Below are positions 14,825 to 17,445 of a stretch of DNA of 17,445 bases, in pieces. A program made the position numbers and the translations under genes. Each line of letters starts with the position of its first letter. The stretch's first letter is position 1. The notes under the pieces are model-generated. The model was not told the DNA's origin. It saw nothing but the letters and a program-made list of their open reading frames with translations, and did no database searches. Origin of the DNA: an uncultured Fidelibacterota bacterium (lineage in GTDB: Bacteria > Marinisomatota > Marinisomatia > SCGC-AAA003-L08 > GCA-002707645); assembly GCA_913020255.1 (NCBI GenBank), contig CAJWAW010000014.1, forward strand, positions 1 to 17,445, read 5' to 3'.

Positions 14825-16959
14825 TAAATTTAAATTCATTAAATAAAGTTCAAAGGCAAGCAGTTGAAAAAATTGGTGGCCCAATTCTAGTATTTGCTGG
14901 AGCTGGTAGTGGAAAAACAAGAGTCTTGACATATAAAATTGCTTATTTGATTAGTGAGGTTGGAATAGCTCCAGAAAATATTTTAGCTGTAACATTTACA
15001 AATAAAGCTGCACAGGAGATGAAGTCAAGAGTTTCTGATCTTTTATCATCTGAAATTCATGGAATTAACATTGGTACATTTCACTCGATTTCTGCTAGAA
15101 TATTACGTAAAGATATTAACCTGTTAGGTTACAATAGAGATTTTACAATATATGATCAGCAAGATTCTAAATCCTTAATAAAAAATGTTATTAACAATTT
15201 GGATCTAAATACAAAACAATTTGATCCAAAGTCGATGCAAATTCGTATTAGTAATGCTAAGAATCAATTGTTTTCTGTCGATTATATTGAAAATATAATA
15301 GATAGTTATGGTGATGAAAAATTTCATCAAATATATTCTGATTATCAAAAGCATCTAAAATTAAATAATTCTGTTGATTTTGATGATTTATTATTGTTGC
15401 CTATTCAAATATTTAAAAGTAATCCTACGCAGCTAGCTTACTATCAAAATCAGTACAAATATGTATTAGTTGACGAATATCAAGATACAAATAAGCCACA
15501 ATTTGAAATGGTGCATATGATTTCATCTAAACATAAAGATATATTTGTTGTAGGAGATGATGATCAATCAATATATGGATGGAGAGGAGCTGACATTTCA
15601 AATATATTGAATTTTCAACAGACGTTCGGAAAAAGTAGAATATACAAACTTGAGCAAAATTATCGATCAACAAAAAATATATTAGAAGCCGCTTGGACTG
15701 TGGTTTCTAAAAACATTGAAAGAGCAGAAAAGAAACTATGGACTGATAATTCAAAAGGTGATTTATTAGAATTGTTAATTGGATATGATGAAAGAGATGA
15801 AGCTAAGAAAATATTACAATTAATAACATCAAAGCAATTTCATTTAAATCAATCAGCAATATTGTATAGAACAAATTCACAAAGTAGAGCAATAGAAGAT
15901 GAATTAAGGAAATCAGGAATTGCTTATCATATTATTGGTGGGGTGAAATTTTACGAAAGAAAAGAGATTAAAGATTTAATATGTTATCTTAGAGTAATTG
16001 TAAATTCTCATGATTCTATTAGTTTAGAACGTATTATTAATTTTCCACCTAGAGGATTAGGAGCAAGTACTATAGCTAAAATCAATATGTATAAAGAAAA
16101 TAATTCCAAATCAACTTATAATTGTTTAGAAAATTATTCAAGTATGAATTTACCAGATAGACAATCTAAATCAATTAATATGTTTTATAGACTAATAGAA
16201 AAATATAAAAAATTAAGTATGACAGAAAAAAGTTCAGTTATACTTGAGAGCTTGTTAAATGATTTGTCATTAAAAGATTTTTATTATAATCAAAAAACTG
16301 ATGATGCTATCAATAGATGGGAAAATATTGAAGAGTTCTTATCAAGTATGGTAGAATATGAATCTAATAATAAAGAGTCTTTATTGTCTGATTTTTTAGA
16401 AGAGATTTCTCTATTAACTGATATAGATAAGTGGAATGATTCAGGTGAAGCGATTACATTGATGACAGTTCATAGTGCGAAAGGTTTAGAATTTGATTGT
16501 GTATACATAACAGGCTTGGAAGATGGCTTATTTCCTATTGTTAGATTTACGGAAGATAATGATATAGATGAGGAGAGAAGATTGTTTTATGTAGCCCTAA
16601 CTAGATCTAGAAAAAAAGTAATATTAAGTTATGCTAAATCTCGCCGTAAGTTTGGAAGCGAGCCTATTTTATCTTTAAAATCTAGATTTATTGATAATAT
16701 CCCATCTAAATTGCTTAAAGAAAAAAATAATAATAAGCGCAGTTTTTCCGATTATAAGTCAAAAGTGTTTAGTAAATTACCAAAACAAACAAATGAAAAT
16801 ATCAATTCTGGTAATATTGTTGAACATAAAATTTTTGGAAAAGGTAAAGTGCTATCTGTGGAAGGTGCTGGGGAAAATTCGAAATTAACAATTAAATTTT
16901 TTAATAATGTTACTAAAAAATTAATTTTAAAATATGCTAAGCTTAAAATAATTAGGTAA
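14821..16959 (+). CDS. pcrA: ATP-dependent 3'-5' DNA helicase PcrA/UvrD
   Basis: Superfamily 1A helicase for nucleotide-excision and mismatch repair and for clearing replication or transcription blocks. The 712 residues fit the family. Motifs in order: Walker A GAGSGKT (27-33), TFTNKAAQEMKSR (Ia), the GTFHS block, DEYQDTN (II, about 219-225), GDDDQSIYGWRGA (III), LEQNYRST (IV), TVHSAKGLEFD (V) and RRLFYVALTRS (VI). The C-terminal 50 residues (GNIVEHKIFGKGKVLSVEGA...) form the Tudor-like tail that distinguishes PcrA/UvrD from Rep and binds RNA polymerase in studied species. It is translationally coupled to mltG by ATGA and is followed 3 bases later by fur. Confidence 0.96.
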   Translation: MINLNSLNKVQRQAVEKIGGPILVFAGAGSGKTRVLTYKIAYLISEVGIAPENILAVTFTNKAAQEMKSRVSDLLSSEIHGINIGTFHSISARILRKDINLLGYNRDFTIYDQQDSKSLIKNVINNLDLNTKQFDPKSMQIRISNAKNQLFSVDYIENIIDSYGDEKFHQIYSDYQKHLKLNNSVDFDDLLLLPIQIFKSNPTQLAYYQNQYKYVLVDEYQDTNKPQFEMVHMISSKHKDIFVVGDDDQSIYGWRGADISNILNFQQTFGKSRIYKLEQNYRSTKNILEAAWTVVSKNIERAEKKLWTDNSKGDLLELLIGYDERDEAKKILQLITSKQFHLNQSAILYRTNSQSRAIEDELRKSGIAYHIIGGVKFYERKEIKDLICYLRVIVNSHDSISLERIINFPPRGLGASTIAKINMYKENNSKSTYNCLENYSSMNLPDRQSKSINMFYRLIEKYKKLSMTEKSSVILESLLNDLSLKDFYYNQKTDDAINRWENIEEFLSSMVEYESNNKESLLSDFLEEISLLTDIDKWNDSGEAITLMTVHSAKGLEFDCVYITGLEDGLFPIVRFTEDNDIDEERRLFYVALTRSRKKVILSYAKSRRKFGSEPILSLKSRFIDNIPSKLLKEKNNNKRSFSDYKSKVFSKLPKQTNENINSGNIVEHKIFGKGKVLSVEGAGENSKLTIKFFNNVTKKLILKYAKLKIIR

Positions 16960-16962
16960 AAC

Positions 16963-17391
16963 ATGAAAGATGAATATATAAAACAGTTTAAAGATGCTTT
17001 AAAAAATGAAAATTTAAAATACACAAATCAGAGATTTTCAATTTTTAAATTTCTTTTTTCTAATAAAGGGCATTTTGAATGTGATGAAATAATTTCTAAA
17101 TTGAAAAAACAAAAAATAAAAGTTTCAAGAGCTACTGCATATAGGACACTAGACTTATTAGTTAAATATGATTTTGCAAGGAAAATGATATTGGATGATG
17201 GTATATCAAGGTACGAAAATAAAGTTGACTCCCCACATCATGATCATATGATATGTATTGATACTGGTGAAATTATAGAGTTTGAATCTCATGAGATTGA
17301 AAGAATTCAAGAAAAGATTGCTAGAGAATTCGGCTATAAAATTGTTAAACATATACATCAGTTATTTGTTAAGAAAATAAATGAAAAATAA
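16963..17391 (+). CDS. fur: Fur-family metal-responsive transcription regulator
   Basis: The 142-residue regulator has a winged-helix DNA-binding half (about 10-88) with YTNQRFSIFKFL, the HFECDEII region, and the recognition helix VSRATAYRTLDLL. The dimerisation/metal half starts with HHDHMICIDTGEIIEF (92-107). The His cluster for the regulatory metal is present (H92, H93, H95, later HIH at 130-132). The usual structural-zinc CxxC is broken: only Cys98 remains, with Thr at 101, and there is no C-terminal CxxC. Such cysteine-poor members exist among true Fur proteins, so iron is the most likely signal, but Zur, Mur or PerR roles cannot be excluded. AGG just before the ATG is a weak ribosome site. 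It follows pcrA by 3 bases and overlaps the next gene by 11 bases, so it seems co-transcribed. Confidence 0.92.
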   Translation: MKDEYIKQFKDALKNENLKYTNQRFSIFKFLFSNKGHFECDEIISKLKKQKIKVSRATAYRTLDLLVKYDFARKMILDDGISRYENKVDSPHHDHMICIDTGEIIEFESHEIERIQEKIAREFGYKIVKHIHQLFVKKINEK

Positions 17392-17445
17392 GTTTAGCCA
17401 AATTAAAGAATTTCATCATGGAGATATAATTAAAGGCTTTTTTTT
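17381..17445 (+). CDS. Start of a further gene, cut by the window edge
   Basis: An ATG at 17381, inside the last codons of fur but in another frame, opens a reading frame that runs to the window end (21 codons visible). The peptide contains KEFHHGDIIKGFF. The pattern F-x-x-G-D-I-(I/V)-K-G resembles the first strand of an S1 RNA-binding domain (as in ribosomal protein S1 or related proteins), but so little is visible that this is only a guess. The 11-base overlap with fur suggests it belongs to the same operon. Confidence 0.4.
   Translation, partial: MKNKFSQIKEFHHGDIIKGFF

Noticed and set aside
16752..17024. Minus-strand open frame across the pcrA-fur junction
   Set aside because: It covers the ends of two clear genes on the other strand; composition is that of a reverse-complement shadow.
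1..17445. CRISPR array, insertion sequence, toxin-antitoxin or known defence system
   Set aside because: No spaced direct repeats, transposase, terminal inverted repeats or defence-gene signatures were seen.

Overview
The window is very A+T-rich (roughly 70% by eye), gene-dense bacterial chromosome. No stretch of more than 300 bases lacks a gene, and the widest gap is about 150 bases. Several traits point to the FCB group and best fit Candidatus Marinimicrobia (SAR406 / Neomarinimicrobiota). These are a DUF3098 small membrane protein, FG-GAP/ASPIC-UnbV surface proteins, and two unrelated exported proteins that both end in a dockerin-like double calcium-loop tag of the type DxNxDxxxNVxDxxxxVNxIL. 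The lineage is an inference from protein style, not from a marker gene.

Left part (1-8549). The window opens inside a sterol-desaturase/C4-methylsterol-oxidase-like membrane enzyme (+), followed by a small protein of unknown function (599-904). A minus-strand cluster follows (4130 down to 906): DUF3228 protein, Mpo1-like (DUF962) membrane protein, and a penicillin-acylase-family lipoprotein, with tight or overlapping junctions. A lone plus-strand gene for a phage Gp157-like protein (4216-4731) separates it from a second minus-strand run (8549 down to 4737): a small unknown protein with a very strong Shine-Dalgarno, a small membrane protein with twin WCxNCQxYH motifs, the DNA repair glycosylase MutM, and a large FG-GAP/ASPIC/dockerin-like surface protein.

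Middle part (8706-13449), all plus strand: a secreted alpha/beta-hydrolase (esterase) with the same dockerin-like tag, acetyl-CoA synthetase, a six-helix DUF998-like membrane protein, a DUF4442 hot-dog protein overlapping it by ATGA, and a small protein resembling the end of phage replication proteins. A short bidirectional terminator then separates this block from a minus-strand tRNA-Asp(GTC) and a DUF3098 gene just upstream of it.

Right part (13856-17445), plus strand: a tight housekeeping run of MltG (endolytic murein transglycosylase), PcrA/UvrD helicase (ATGA overlap), a Fur-family regulator (3-base gap), and the first codons of a further gene that overlaps the fur end.

Functionally the window mixes cell-envelope and lipid chemistry (sterol-desaturase-like enzyme, Mpo1-like, acylase, esterase, acetyl-CoA synthetase, hot-dog protein, MltG), DNA repair (MutM, PcrA) and extracellular proteins. 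No insertion sequence, CRISPR array, toxin-antitoxin pair or intact prophage was seen. The oddest content is a scatter of small solitary genes: two phage-type replication/recombination relatives, a protein with an SSB-like acidic C-terminus, and the twin-CxxC membrane protein. I found no coherent new multi-gene defence or biosynthetic system. The least explained cluster is DUF3228 - Mpo1-like - acylase.
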